Notes: a model not told the origin generated them from the sequence alone. Shown: positions 43,861 through 53,411, counted from the stretch's first letter. The stretch: 64,000 bases of DNA from Crenalkalicoccus roseus (GCF_004761865.1 NZ_SJDM01000002.1:166522-230521), one strand, 5' to 3'. A program made the numbers and translations.

Positions 43861-45078
43861 ATGATCCGCACCGACGGCCTTCCCGCGGCGCTCGGCGCCA
43901 CCACGCTCTGCCAGGCCCTCGCCACCCTGGCGGTGTTCGTGCTGCCGGTGCTGGCACCGCTGGCCGCCCGCGACATCGGCCTGCCGGCGCATCTCGTCGG
44001 CTGGCAGGTGGCGGTGGTCTATGTCTTCGCCTCCGCCGGCTCGGGCCTTTCGGGCGGGCTGCTGGCGCGCTGGGGGCCGGCGCGCACTACCCAGGCGGCG
44101 CTCGCCGCCGTCGCCCTGGGCTGCGTGCTGATCGCCTCGGCCCTGGTGCCGGCGATCCTGCTCGGCTCGGCGCTGATCGGTGCCGGCTACGGCCAGACCA
44201 ACCCCGCCGCCTCCCAGGTGCTGAGCCGCCTCGCCCCGCCGGCGCGGCGCAACATGGTCTTCGCGGTGAAGCAGACCGGCGTGCCGCTCGGGGCCGCCCT
44301 GGCCGGGCTGCTGCTGCCCTCGGTCGCGCTCTGGCTCGGCTGGCGGGCGGCGGCGCTGCTCGCGGCGGCGGCGTTGGCGCTGGCCGCGCTCGGCCTTGCC
44401 GCCTTCCGCCCAGCCTGGGATGCCGAGCGCGATCCGGCGGCGCCGCTGCGCGGCGGCACCGGCGGCGCGCTCGCCGAGCTGCGCGCACAGCCGGGGCTGA
44501 CGGCGCTCGCCATCATTGGGGCGCTGTTCGCCGCCATCCAGCTCGCGCTCGGCGCCTATGCGGTGACCATGCTGGTCGAGGAGTTCGGCTGGGGCACGGT
44601 GGCCGCCGGGGCGGCGGCGGCGCTGGTGCAGGGGGCGGGCGCGGTGGCGCGCCTTGTCTGGGCGCTGCTGGCCGACCGCTGGCGGGCCGGGCTGGCGGTG
44701 CTGGCGCTGATCGGCCTTGCCAGCGCGGTGACGGCGGCGCTGCTGCCGCTCGCCACCGCCTGGCCGGTCGCGGCGGTGCTGGCGCTGATCGGTGCGCTCG
44801 GCTTCTCCGCCGCCGGCTGGAACGGGGTGCTGATCGCCGAGGCGGCGCGCATGGCCCGCGCCGGCCGGGCGGGGGTGGCGACGGGCGGGGTGCTTGCCTG
44901 CACCTTTGCGGGCGTGGTCGCCGGCCCCTCGCTCTTCGCGCTGATGGTGGGCGCGCTGGGCGGCTACAGCATCGCCTTCGCCGCCATCGCCGTGCTGCCG
45001 CTGGCCGGCGCCGCGGTGGCCTGGCGGGCGCACCGGCGGGAGGCGGCGGGCGCCGCTCAGCCGCGCGGGGGGCAGTAG
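43861..45078 (+). CDS. MFS transporter
   Basis: A 405-residue carrier with about twelve membrane spans. GGLLARWGPARTTQAALAAV is the loop 2-3 motif and LIGAGYGQTNPAASQVLSR a later conserved segment resembling CynX/YbfB-like or sugar-phosphate carriers. The 3' end overlaps the convergent ArsR-type gene by 22 bp. Cargo is unknown. Confidence 0.82.
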   Translation: MIRTDGLPAALGATTLCQALATLAVFVLPVLAPLAARDIGLPAHLVGWQVAVVYVFASAGSGLSGGLLARWGPARTTQAALAAVALGCVLIASALVPAILLGSALIGAGYGQTNPAASQVLSRLAPPARRNMVFAVKQTGVPLGAALAGLLLPSVALWLGWRAAALLAAAALALAALGLAAFRPAWDAERDPAAPLRGGTGGALAELRAQPGLTALAIIGALFAAIQLALGAYAVTMLVEEFGWGTVAAGAAAALVQGAGAVARLVWALLADRWRAGLAVLALIGLASAVTAALLPLATAWPVAAVLALIGALGFSAAGWNGVLIAEAARMARAGRAGVATGGVLACTFAGVVAGPSLFALMVGALGGYSIAFAAIAVLPLAGAAVAWRAHRREAAGAAQPRGGQ

Positions 45079-45380
45079 AGGTCGCGCAGCACCTCGAGCA
45101 GCCGCGCCGCCTTGGGCTCGGCCAGGCGGTAGTAGATCGTCTGCGCCTCGCGCCGCGTGGCGACCAGCCCGTCCTCGCGCATCTTCGCGAGATGCTGCGA
45201 CAGCGCCGATTGCGACAGGCCGACGTTGTCGGCGAGATCGCCCACCTTCATCTCCCCGGCGCCGACCAGGTGGCACAGCACCAGCAGCCGCTTCTCGTTG
45301 GCGAGGAGACGCAGCAGGCGCGTCGCCTCCGCCGCCCGCTCCTCCAGCAGGGCGATGTCCGGCGGCGCCTCAACCTGCAT
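45057..45380 (-). CDS. ArsR-family repressor, BigR/SqrR-like two-cysteine type
   Basis: A 107-residue ArsR winged-helix protein. The recognition region is LSQSALSQHLAKMREDGLV (about residues 55-73), and the wing TRREAQTIYYRL follows. Cys36 (LLVLCHL) and Cys103 (DLYCPPRG) occupy the positions of the two cysteines that form a sulfur bridge in the sulfide/persulfide sensors BigR, SqrR and YgaV. The start follows a GGAGGAGG site. No sulfide-oxidising gene is adjacent; the convergent MFS gene may or may not be a target. Confidence 0.85.
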   Translation of the reverse strand: MQVEAPPDIALLEERAAEATRLLRLLANEKRLLVLCHLVGAGEMKVGDLADNVGLSQSALSQHLAKMREDGLVATRREAQTIYYRLAEPKAARLLEVLRDLYCPPRG

Positions 45381-45649
45381 GGCGGGCCTCCTCCGCAGCC
45401 GGCGGGGGGGCAGGCGCCCTCTCCGTGCGCTCGCGCCGCGCCGTGGCGCCGTGGGCGGTGTCCGGAGGCGCGGGGGGGTCTGGGGCGGGTCGGGTCATCA
45501 TCGGCCGGCAGGCGGTGATGCGGGAAGAGTAGGCGAGGGAGCCGCGCCGGCGAAAGACGTGCCGGGACGGTTCCGAAGCGCCACCGGCCCGCCCCTTGCG
45601 GGGCGGGGGGCTGGCGGACGGGGTGGCCGGATGGTAGGAAGGCCTCCGT

Positions 45650-45726
45650 CGGAGCGTAGCGCAGCCTGGTAGCGCATCAGTCTGGGGGACTGGGGGTCGT
45701 GGGTTCAAATCCCGCCGCTCCGACCA
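45650..45726 (+). tRNA. tRNA-Pro(GGG)
   Basis: A 77-nt cloverleaf: acceptor stem CGGAGCG / CGCTCCG, D arm with GCGC stem, anticodon loop CTGGGGG (anticodon GGG), a TTCAAAT T-loop and an encoded CCA end. It stands alone between the ArsR gene and mscL. The 269 bp before it contain no gene. Confidence 0.95.
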
Positions 45727-45821
45727 TCGGCCCGCCCCCTCCTTTCGACAGCGTCACCGCATCGCCTATCCTGGACGCGCCGGCCGTTCCCAGCGGGCCG
45801 GCCCCGTCGAGGAGGTGAGGC

Positions 45822-46316
45822 ATGCCGATCGGTCCGGTCCCGCTGCACGAGCCCGCCTGGCTGCGCGACTTCAAGGCCTTCCTGATGCGCGGCAACGTGG
45901 TGGACCTCGCCGTGGGCATCGTCATCGGCGCCGCCTTCACCGCCATCGTCACCTCCCTGGTCGAGGACCTGATCAACCCGCTGATCGGCCTGCTGATCGG
46001 CGGCGTGGACTTCTCCAACGTCTTCATCGTGTTGAGCGGCGAGCGCCGCGCCTCGCTGGCGGCGACGCGCGAGGGCGGGGCGGCGGTGCTCGCCGTCGGC
46101 AGCTTCCTCAACACGGTGATCCGCTTCCTGATCGTCTCCTTCGCCATCTTCTGGCTGATCCGCGTGCTGTCGCGGCTGCGGCTGCAGGATCTCGGCAGGA
46201 CCGCCGTGCCGCCGACGCGCACCGAGGCGCTGCTCGCCGAGATCCGCGACGCGCTGCGCGCCCGGGCGGAGGAGGGGGCGCGGCCGCCCCCTGCGCCGCC
46301 GGCTGCGCCGGTGTAG
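45822..46316 (+). CDS. mscL: large-conductance mechanosensitive channel
   Basis: A 164-residue pentameric inner-membrane channel that opens on hypo-osmotic shock. The pore helix is in GNVVDLAVGIVIGAAFTAIV, and TM2 is SFLNTVIRFLIVSFAIFWLI. There is a longer periplasmic loop (about residues 65-90) and a C-terminal helix. The end is Pro/Ala-rich. Confidence 0.94.
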   Translation: MPIGPVPLHEPAWLRDFKAFLMRGNVVDLAVGIVIGAAFTAIVTSLVEDLINPLIGLLIGGVDFSNVFIVLSGERRASLAATREGGAAVLAVGSFLNTVIRFLIVSFAIFWLIRVLSRLRLQDLGRTAVPPTRTEALLAEIRDALRARAEEGARPPPAPPAAPV

Positions 46317-46340
46317 GCTCCGGCGCGGGAGGACACGCCG

Positions 46341-47795
46341 ATGCACGACCTGCCGTTCCGCTCCGCCCTCGATCTGGCGCTGGCGATCCGCGAGCGCCGG
46401 ATCGGCTGCCGCGAGCTGCTCGATCTCCACATCGCCCGCGTGGAGCGGCTGGATCCGCGCCTCAACGCCGTGGTGGTGCGCGACTTCGACCGGGCGCGCG
46501 CCCGCGCCGACGCCGCCGACGCGGCGCTGGCGCGCGGCGAGGCCTGGGGGCCGCTGCACGGCCTGCCGATGACGGTGAAGGAGAGCTTCGACATCGCCGG
46601 CCTGCCCACCACCTGGGGCCTGCCCGAGCTGAGGGACAGCCGGGCGGAGGGCAACGCCGTCGCGGTGGAGCGGCTGCTCGGCGCCGGGGCGGTGATCTTC
46701 GGCAAGACCAACGTGCCGCTGCTGCTCGCCGACTGGCAGAGCTTCAACGCCATCCACGGCACCACGAACAACCCCTGGGATCTCTCGCGCTCCCCGGGCG
46801 GCTCCTCCGGCGGCTCGGCGGCGGCGCTGGCGGCGGGGCTCTCGGCGCTCGAGCTCGGCAGCGACATCGGCGCCTCGATCCGCAACCCGGCGCATTACTG
46901 CGGCGTGTTCGGCCACAAGCCGACATGGGGCATCTGCCCGCCGCGCGGCCAGGCGCTGGACGGCAACCTGGCGGAGACGGACATCGCCGTGATCGGCCCC
47001 CTGGCGCGCAGCGCCGGCGACCTCGCCGCCGCGCTCGGCATCATCGCCGGGCCGGACGCCATCGAGGCCGTGGGCTGGCGCCTCGCCCTGCCGCCGCCGC
47101 GGCGGACCCGGCTGGCCGACTGGCGCGTGGCGGTGATGCTCGACGACCGCAACGCCGAGGTGGACGCGCCGGTACAGGAGGCGATCGCGCGCCTCGCCGA
47201 CTTCCTCGCCGCCCGGGGCGCGACGGTGAGCCGCACCGCGCGGCCGGAGGTGGACACGGACGAGGCCGCGGCGCTCTACATCCGCCTGCTGCGCGCCGCC
47301 ACCTCCGCCCGCATCCCGCCCGAGGCCTTCGCCGCACAGCAGGCGGAGGCGCGGGCGCTGGCGCCGGAAGACGAGAGCTACCGCGCCCGCATGCTCCGGG
47401 CCAACACGCTGTTCCACAGGGACTGGCTGGCGGCGAACGAGCGGCGGCAGCGGATGCGCCGCGCCTGGGCCGCCTTCTTCCGCGACTGGGACCTGCTGCT
47501 CTGCCCCGCTGCCGCCTCCGCCGCGGTCCCGCACGACCAGGCGGGCGAGCGCTGGGAGCGGCGCATCACCGTGAACGGGCGCGCGGTGCCGGCGACCGAC
47601 CAGCTCTTCTGGGCCGGGTTCAGCGGCATGGCCTACCTGCCCTCCACCGTCGCGCCGGTGGGCGACTCGCCCGAGGGGCTGCCCATCGGCGTGCAGATCG
47701 TCGGGCCGCAGTACGAGGACCTCTCCTGCATCGAGTTCGCCCGGCAGATCGAGGCGGAGTGGCGCGGCTTCACCCCGCCGCCGGGCTTCGCCTGA
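46341..47795 (+). CDS. amidase (amidase signature family)
   Basis: A 484-residue amidase. The Ser-cisSer-Lys triad is visible: Lys in MTVKESFDIAG, the cis-Ser in SPGGSSGGSAAALAAG and the nucleophile in GSDIGASIRNPA. The C-terminal domain ends normally. Substrate class (aryl amide, carbamate or indole acetamide type) cannot be read. The ACS-type gene begins 17 bp later on the same strand, so they may share a transcript. Confidence 0.9.
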   Translation: MHDLPFRSALDLALAIRERRIGCRELLDLHIARVERLDPRLNAVVVRDFDRARARADAADAALARGEAWGPLHGLPMTVKESFDIAGLPTTWGLPELRDSRAEGNAVAVERLLGAGAVIFGKTNVPLLLADWQSFNAIHGTTNNPWDLSRSPGGSSGGSAAALAAGLSALELGSDIGASIRNPAHYCGVFGHKPTWGICPPRGQALDGNLAETDIAVIGPLARSAGDLAAALGIIAGPDAIEAVGWRLALPPPRRTRLADWRVAVMLDDRNAEVDAPVQEAIARLADFLAARGATVSRTARPEVDTDEAAALYIRLLRAATSARIPPEAFAAQQAEARALAPEDESYRARMLRANTLFHRDWLAANERRQRMRRAWAAFFRDWDLLLCPAAASAAVPHDQAGERWERRITVNGRAVPATDQLFWAGFSGMAYLPSTVAPVGDSPEGLPIGVQIVGPQYEDLSCIEFARQIEAEWRGFTPPPGFA

Positions 47796-47812
47796 GCATA
47801 GGAAGGGGAGGG

Positions 47813-49393
47813 ATGATGGGCCCCGCGACAGCAATGAACCTCGGGCGGCTGCTGACGCAGACCGCGCAACGCGTGCCCGACCGCCTGGCGCTGGTCTGGG
47901 GCGAGCGGCGCTGGACCTGGCGCGAGCTGGATGCGCGGGTGGACCGCTTCTGCGCGGCGCTCCGGGCGCGCGGCATCGGCAAGGGCGACCGGGTGCTGGT
48001 GCATTCCCGCAACGGCAACGCCATGTTCGAGAGCCTGTGGGCGGTGCTGAAGATCGGCGCCGTCTGGGTGCCGACCAATTTCCGCCTGACGCCGCCGGAG
48101 GTGGTGCACCTCGCCGCCACCTCGCGCGCCCGCGCCATGCTGCGCGACCGCGGCTTCGCCGCGCACGCCGAGGCGGTGCGCGCCGCCGGGCCGTGGTGCG
48201 AGACGGTGTTCGCCCTCGGCGACGCGCAGGCGGGGGAGGTGGAGTACGAGGCCGCGCTCGCCGCCGCCACGCCGCCGCCGCCGGACCACGAGGCGGAGGT
48301 CGCTTATGGCGACCCGTGCTGGTTCTTCTTCACCTCCGGTACCACGGGGCGGCCGAAGGCGGCGGTGCTGACCCACGGCCAGATGGCCTTCGTGATCAAC
48401 AACCACCTCGCCGACCTGTTTCCCGGCGTGACCGAGCATGACGCCTCCCTCGTTGTCGCTCCGCTCAGCCACGGGGCGGGCGTGCACCAGATGGGGCAGG
48501 TGGCGCGCGGCGCCCGCACCGTGCTGCTGTCGGGAGAGCGGCTGGACGTGGAGGAGGCCTGGCGGCTGGTGGAGGAGCACCGGGTCGGCAACATGTTCAC
48601 CGTGCCGACCATCCTGAAGGCGATGGTCGAGCACCCGGCGGTGGACCGCCACGACCATTCCTCGCTGCGCCACGTCATCTACGCCGGCGCGCCGATGTAC
48701 CGCGAGGACCAGAAGCGGGCGCTGGAGAAGCTCGGCCCCTGCATCGTGCAGTATTACGGCATGGGCGAGGTCACCGGCTGCATCACCGTGCTGCGCGCCG
48801 ACCAGCACGGCCTAGAGGCGGATGCGGGCCTCCCGCCCGGCACCTGCGGCGCCGCGCGCACCGGCATGGAGGTGGCGATCCTCGACCCCGAGGGCCGCCG
48901 CCTGCCGCCCGGCGAGATCGGGGAGATCTGCGTGCGCGGCCCTGCCGTCTTCGCCGGCTACTTCGAGAACGAGGCGGCGAACGCCGAGGCCTTCCGCCAC
49001 GGCTGGTTCCATACCGGCGACCTCGGCCGGATGGACGCGCGGGGCTTCCTCACCATCACCGGCCGCGCCAGCGACATGTACATCTCGGGCGGCTCCAACG
49101 TGTATCCGCGGGAGGTGGAGGAGGAGATCCTGACCCATCCCGGCGTGCTGGAATGCGCCGTGGTCGGCATGCCGCACCCGAAATGGGGCGAGGCCGGCAT
49201 CGCCGTGGTGGTGCCCGCCCCCGGCGCGGCCCTGACCGAGGCCGAGGTGCTCGCCCACCTGCAGGGCCGCGTCGCGCGCTACAAGCAGCCGCTGCGCGTG
49301 GTGGTGTGGGAGTCGCTGCCACGCTCGGGCTACGGCAAGGTGCCGAAGCGGATGGTGAAGGAGCGGCTCGCGGCGGAGGGCATCGGCTTCTGA
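47813..49393 (+). CDS. AMP-dependent acyl-CoA synthetase/ligase
   Basis: A 526-residue ANL-superfamily enzyme that activates a carboxylate to the acyl-AMP and then to CoA thioester. The P-loop is FFFTSGTTGRPKAAVLTHG, the A5 motif is YYGMGEVTG, the hinge is HTGDLGRMDARGF and the late Lys is in SGYGKVPKRMVKERL. A start at 47813 is next to a GGAAGGGGAGGG site; the ATG at 47834 is also possible. It follows the amidase by 17 bp, which suggests that an acid freed by the amidase may be activated. That link is inferred. Confidence 0.9.
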   Translation: MMGPATAMNLGRLLTQTAQRVPDRLALVWGERRWTWRELDARVDRFCAALRARGIGKGDRVLVHSRNGNAMFESLWAVLKIGAVWVPTNFRLTPPEVVHLAATSRARAMLRDRGFAAHAEAVRAAGPWCETVFALGDAQAGEVEYEAALAAATPPPPDHEAEVAYGDPCWFFFTSGTTGRPKAAVLTHGQMAFVINNHLADLFPGVTEHDASLVVAPLSHGAGVHQMGQVARGARTVLLSGERLDVEEAWRLVEEHRVGNMFTVPTILKAMVEHPAVDRHDHSSLRHVIYAGAPMYREDQKRALEKLGPCIVQYYGMGEVTGCITVLRADQHGLEADAGLPPGTCGAARTGMEVAILDPEGRRLPPGEIGEICVRGPAVFAGYFENEAANAEAFRHGWFHTGDLGRMDARGFLTITGRASDMYISGGSNVYPREVEEEILTHPGVLECAVVGMPHPKWGEAGIAVVVPAPGAALTEAEVLAHLQGRVARYKQPLRVVVWESLPRSGYGKVPKRMVKERLAAEGIGF

Positions 49394-49407
49394 ACGCGCC
49401 GGGCCGG

Positions 49408-50580
49408 ATGCCCGCCGGCGGCGCGCGGCTGATCGTCATCCTCGGCGGCCTCGCCGCCTTCGGGCCGCTGGCGATCGACATGTACCTGCCGGCCTTCCCC
49501 GCCATGGTCCGCGACCTGGCGACGGAGCCGGCGGCGGTGCAGCGCACCCTCGCCGCCTTCTTCGCCGGGATGGGGCTCGGGCAGCTCGCCTACGGGCCGC
49601 TCGCCGACCGTCTCGGCCGGCGCCCGCCGCTGTTCCTCGGCCTCTCCCTGTTCACCCTGGCCTCCGCCGGGGCGGCGCTGGCGCAGGAGGTGGGCTGGCT
49701 CTCCTGGCTGCGCCTGGCGCAGGGGCTCGGCGGCTGCGCCGGCATGGTGGTGGCGCGCGCCGTGGTGCGCGACCTCACCGAGGGTCCGGCGACGATCCGC
49801 ATGATGTCCCAGCTCATGCTGGTGATGGGCATCGCGCCGATCCTGGCGCCGAGCCTCGGCAGCGCGCTGCTGGCGGTGGCGGGGTGGCGGGCGATCTTCT
49901 GGGCGCTCGCCGCCTACGGGGCGGCGCTGATCCTCGCCGTCGCCCTGGCGCTGCCGGAGAGCCTGCCGCCGGCGCGGCGGCGGCGCGACGGGCCGCTCGC
50001 GGTGCTCGGCGTCTACGCCGCGCTGCTCGCCGACCGGCGCTTCCTCGGCAACGCCCTGGCGGGCGGCCTCGCCACCGCGGGGATGTTCGCCTACATCGCC
50101 GCCTCGCCCTTCGTGTTCATGGACCTGCACGGCCTGTCGCCGCGCGGCTACGGGCTGCTCTTCGGCCTCAACGCGCTTGGCATCATGGCGGTGGCCCAGC
50201 TCAACGCCCGCCTCGCGCGGCGGGTGCCGGCGGAGCGCGCGCTCGCCGCGGTGCAGGCGGCGATGGCCGGGGCGGGGGCGCTGCTGCTCGCCGCGGTGCT
50301 GGCCGGCATCGCCGGATTCGCGCTGACCGCCGGGCTGGTGCTGGTCTTCGTCGCCGGCATCGGCGCCGCCTCGCCGCTGGCCGCCGGGCTTGCCATGGCG
50401 CCGCACGGGCGGGCGGCGGGCAGCGCCTCGGCGTTGCTGGGGGCGCTGCAATTCGGCCTCGGCGCTCTCGCCGGCTGGCTCACCGGCGCGCTGCAGGACG
50501 GCACGGCGCTGCCGATGGCGCTGGTGATGGCGCTCTGCGCCGCGGCGGGGCTGCTCGCGCGCGTCGCGCTGGCGCGGTGA
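49408..50580 (+). CDS. Bcr/CflA-type multidrug efflux MFS transporter
   Basis: A 390-residue twelve-span carrier of the DHA1 group. It begins with FGPLAIDMYLPAFPAM, typical of Bcr/CflA, and has LGQLAYGPLADRLGRRPPL (motif A) and RAVVRDL in the fourth span region. The ATG at 49408 starts 15 bp after the synthetase stop. It is expected to expel amphipathic drugs by proton exchange; the specific substrate is unknown. Confidence 0.86.
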   Translation: MPAGGARLIVILGGLAAFGPLAIDMYLPAFPAMVRDLATEPAAVQRTLAAFFAGMGLGQLAYGPLADRLGRRPPLFLGLSLFTLASAGAALAQEVGWLSWLRLAQGLGGCAGMVVARAVVRDLTEGPATIRMMSQLMLVMGIAPILAPSLGSALLAVAGWRAIFWALAAYGAALILAVALALPESLPPARRRRDGPLAVLGVYAALLADRRFLGNALAGGLATAGMFAYIAASPFVFMDLHGLSPRGYGLLFGLNALGIMAVAQLNARLARRVPAERALAAVQAAMAGAGALLLAAVLAGIAGFALTAGLVLVFVAGIGAASPLAAGLAMAPHGRAAGSASALLGALQFGLGALAGWLTGALQDGTALPMALVMALCAAAGLLARVALAR

Positions 50581-50652
50581 GGAAGGCGCGCCGCCCCCCT
50601 TGCCTGCCGGGACGCAGGTGGCAGTCTGCCGCACTGTCCTAGGGAGGTCGGC

Positions 50653-51018
50653 ATGGGCATCAGGCGCCTGGCGGAGGAGGAGCGGCTGTGCGGGGCCGTG
50701 GTGCATGGCGGCCTGGTCTGGCTCGCCGGCCAGGTGGCCGACGACGCCAGCCTGGACGCGGAGGGCCAGACCGCCGACATCCTCGCCCAGATCGACGCGC
50801 TGCTGGCGGCGGCGGGGACGGACAAGCGCCGCCTGCTGTCGGTGACGGTGGTGCTGGCCGACATCCGCGACGCCCCGGCGATGAACCGCGCCTGGGACCG
50901 CTGGCTCGACCCCGCCGCGAAGCCGGCGCGCATGACCATCCAGGCACCGCTCGTGGACCCCGCCTGGAAGGTCGAGATCACCGGGGTGGCCGCGCTGCCG
51001 GAACGCGGCGGGGCATGA
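50653..51018 (+). CDS. RidA family protein
   Basis: A 121-residue YjgF/YER057c/UK114 member. The fold is shown by GGLVWLAGQVADD, QIDALLAAAGTDKRRLLSVT and a C-terminal TIQAPLVDPAWKVEITGVA. Archetypal RidA enzymes use Arg near the C-terminus to deaminate enamines; the equivalent Arg is in PARMTIQ here. It starts after an AGGGAGG site. Confidence 0.86.
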   Translation: MGIRRLAEEERLCGAVVHGGLVWLAGQVADDASLDAEGQTADILAQIDALLAAAGTDKRRLLSVTVVLADIRDAPAMNRAWDRWLDPAAKPARMTIQAPLVDPAWKVEITGVAALPERGGA

Positions 51019-51136
51019 CCGCGCCCCGGCCTGCCCGTGCCGCGCCGGCCCCGGCGGGCAGGCATGGTTCCGCCGCATTTCCCGGCGATCAGGACGGGAG
51101 CGGGCGGGGGCCGCCGCCTTCCGCCCGGGAGGGGCT

Positions 51137-52147
51137 GTGACGAGCATGAACGACGCGGAACGGGCCGCCTGGTGGCGCGGCCGGCGCGTGCTGGTGACCG
51201 GTGGCGCGGGCTTCCTGGGCAGCGCGCTCTGCCATGCCCTCGCGCGCCACGGCGCGCGGGTGACGGCGCTCGACGCCATGTTCCCCGACGGGGGGGCGAA
51301 CCGGGCCAATCTGGAGGGCGCCTCGGTCCTGCTGGTGCGCGGCGACATCCGCGACACCGAGCTGCACAGCCTGTGCGAGGGCACGGAGGTGCTGTTCAAC
51401 ATGGCCGCCCAGACCAGCCACATGGGCGGGCAGAAGGACCCGGTGGCGGATATCGGCGTCAACGCCGTGGCCCAGGTGCGGCTGATCGGCGTGATGCGCG
51501 AGGTGGCGCCGCGGGCGACCGTGGTGCACGCCTCGACGCGCCAGTTCTACGGCCGCCCGATCCGCCTGCCGGTGGACGAGCTGCACCCGGTCAACCCGCC
51601 CGACGCCAACGGCGTCTCCAAATGGGCGGGCGAGCAGTACTGGCTGCTGGAGCAGCGCGTGCACGGCCGCCCCGTGGTCTCGCTGCGCCTGACCAACTGC
51701 TACGGCCCGCGGCTGCGCATCCGCGACGCGCGGCAGACCTTCCTCGGCATCTGGATCCGCCGCGTGCTGGAGGGCGAGCCCTTCGAGGTCTGGGGCGGCG
51801 AGCAGCTCCGCGACCTCACCTATGTGGACGACGTGACCGAGGCCTTCCTCCGCGCGGCGGAGAGCGCGTCGTGCCCGGAGGTGGCGGGGCGGGTGTTCAA
51901 CATCGGCGGCGCCCCCCCGGCCAGGCTGCTCGACCTCGCGGAGCGGCTGATCGCGGCCAATGGCGGCCGCGGTCACTACCTCGTGAAGGAATTCCCGGCC
52001 GACCGCGCGCCGATCGACATCGGCAGCTACCATGCCGACGACCGTGCCTTCCGCGCGGCCACCGGCTGGGCGCCGGCCGTGGACCTCGACGAGGGGCTGC
52101 GCCGCACCCTGGAATGGTACCGCGCGCGCCTTCCCGACTACGTGTAG
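51137..52147 (+). CDS. NAD-dependent epimerase/dehydratase (extended SDR)
   Basis: A 336-residue nucleotide-sugar enzyme. NAD binding is at VTGGAGFLGSALCHA. The active-site YxxxK is NGVSK: Tyr is replaced by Asn, and the preceding Ser/Thr is in VHASTRQFYGRP. Several sugar-modifying extended SDRs share this NG(V/I)xK form. It starts with GTG behind a GGGAGGGG site and is followed 43 bp later by a sugar aminotransferase. Together they suggest synthesis of an amino sugar for a glycan. Confidence 0.82.
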   Translation: MTSMNDAERAAWWRGRRVLVTGGAGFLGSALCHALARHGARVTALDAMFPDGGANRANLEGASVLLVRGDIRDTELHSLCEGTEVLFNMAAQTSHMGGQKDPVADIGVNAVAQVRLIGVMREVAPRATVVHASTRQFYGRPIRLPVDELHPVNPPDANGVSKWAGEQYWLLEQRVHGRPVVSLRLTNCYGPRLRIRDARQTFLGIWIRRVLEGEPFEVWGGEQLRDLTYVDDVTEAFLRAAESASCPEVAGRVFNIGGAPPARLLDLAERLIAANGGRGHYLVKEFPADRAPIDIGSYHADDRAFRAATGWAPAVDLDEGLRRTLEWYRARLPDYV

Positions 52148-52190
52148 AACCCCTTCCTCCCGCCAGCACCGACTTCCGGAAGCGACGACC

Positions 52191-53327
52191 ATGGATTCCC
52201 CGCCCGCGATGATTCCCCAGGCCGATCCCGGCGCCGGCTACCGCGCGCAGAAGGCGGAGATAGATGCCGCCGTGGCCCGGGCGCTGGACAGCGGCTGGTA
52301 CATCCTGGGCCGCGAGGGCGAGGCCTTCGAGCGGGAATTCGCCGCCTGGCTCGGCACCGCGCGCGCCGTGGGCTGCGGCAACGGCACCGACGCGCTGGCG
52401 CTGATCCTGCGCGGGCTCGGCATCGGCGAGGGCGCGACGGTCGCCACCGTCTCCCATACCGCGGTCGCCACCGTGGCGGCGATCGAGATGGCGGGCGCGG
52501 TGCCGCTGCTGCTCGACATAGACCCCGACACCTACACCATGGACCCGGACGAGCTGGCCGCGGTGCTCGAGGATCCGCCGCCCGGCCTGCCGCCGATCCG
52601 CGCCGCCATCGTCGTGCACCTCTACGGCCAAGCGGCGGATCTCGGCCCCATGCTCGGGGCCTGCGCGCGCAGCGGCGTGGCGCTGATCGAGGACTGCGCG
52701 CAGTGCCACGGCGCCACCCTGGGCGGGCAGAAGCTCGGCACCTTCGGCCAGGCGGCGGCCTTCAGCCTGTATCCCACCAAGAACCTCGGCGCGCTCGGCG
52801 ATGGCGGCATCCTCGCCACCGACGATTTCGAGCTCGCCGACCGCATCGCGGCGCTGCGCCAGTACGGCTGGAAGGAGCGCTACGTCTCCGGCCTGGTCGG
52901 CGTGAACAGCCGGCTCGACGAGCTGCAGGCGGCGATCCTGCGCGCGCGCCTGCCGCATCTCGACGCCGGCAATGCCAGGCGGCGGGAGATCGCGGCGCGC
53001 TACGACGCCGCGCTCGCCGGCGGCCCGATCGCGCCACCGGCGCGGCGGGAGGGGGCGGAGCACGTCTTCCACCAGTACGTGCTGCGCGTGCCCGACCGTC
53101 CCGCGGCGCAGGCGCGGCTGCGCGACGAGGGGGTGGGCACCGGCATCCACTACCCCGTGCCCGTGCATCTGCAGCCCGCCTATCGCGGCCGCATCCCGCT
53201 CGGCCCGGCCGGCTGCGCCGAGACCGAGCGCGCCGCGCGGGAGGTGCTGAGCCTGCCGATGTATCCCGAACTGTCCGAGGCGCAGGTGGAGCGCATCTGC
53301 GCCGCCCTGCGCGGGCTCGGCCGGTAG
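52191..53327 (+). CDS. DegT/DnrJ/EryC1/StrS-family sugar aminotransferase
   Basis: A 378-residue PLP enzyme. ARAVGCGNGTDALALILRGLG holds the cofactor phosphate, LIEDCAQCHGATLGG supplies the Asp, and SLYPTKNLGALGDGG carries the PLP-lysine. GIHYPVPVHLQPAY is a conserved end. Members transfer an amino group to a keto-sugar nucleotide. Its partner is the epimerase just upstream. The polysaccharide block at 57.2-61.4 kb may use the product. Confidence 0.88.
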   Translation: MDSPPAMIPQADPGAGYRAQKAEIDAAVARALDSGWYILGREGEAFEREFAAWLGTARAVGCGNGTDALALILRGLGIGEGATVATVSHTAVATVAAIEMAGAVPLLLDIDPDTYTMDPDELAAVLEDPPPGLPPIRAAIVVHLYGQAADLGPMLGACARSGVALIEDCAQCHGATLGGQKLGTFGQAAAFSLYPTKNLGALGDGGILATDDFELADRIAALRQYGWKERYVSGLVGVNSRLDELQAAILRARLPHLDAGNARRREIAARYDAALAGGPIAPPARREGAEHVFHQYVLRVPDRPAAQARLRDEGVGTGIHYPVPVHLQPAYRGRIPLGPAGCAETERAAREVLSLPMYPELSEAQVERICAALRGLGR

Positions 53328-53411
53328 CGGCATCCCCCGGCCGGCGGCCGCGGGCCCGGGCGGCTGTGGCGTGGCCGAGCGCGGCCGCGTCCGGCGATCC
53401 CGCCGGCCGCA

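Noticed and set aside
43156-45276. 706-codon minus-strand open frame
   Set aside because: Antisense to ihfA, merR and the MFS gene; no motif and composition typical of a shadow frame.
45822-49393. Single 1192-codon plus-strand frame spanning mscL to the synthetase
   Set aside because: Only its last 526 codons are the real synthetase gene; the earlier part is out of frame with mscL and the amidase, which have clear domains.
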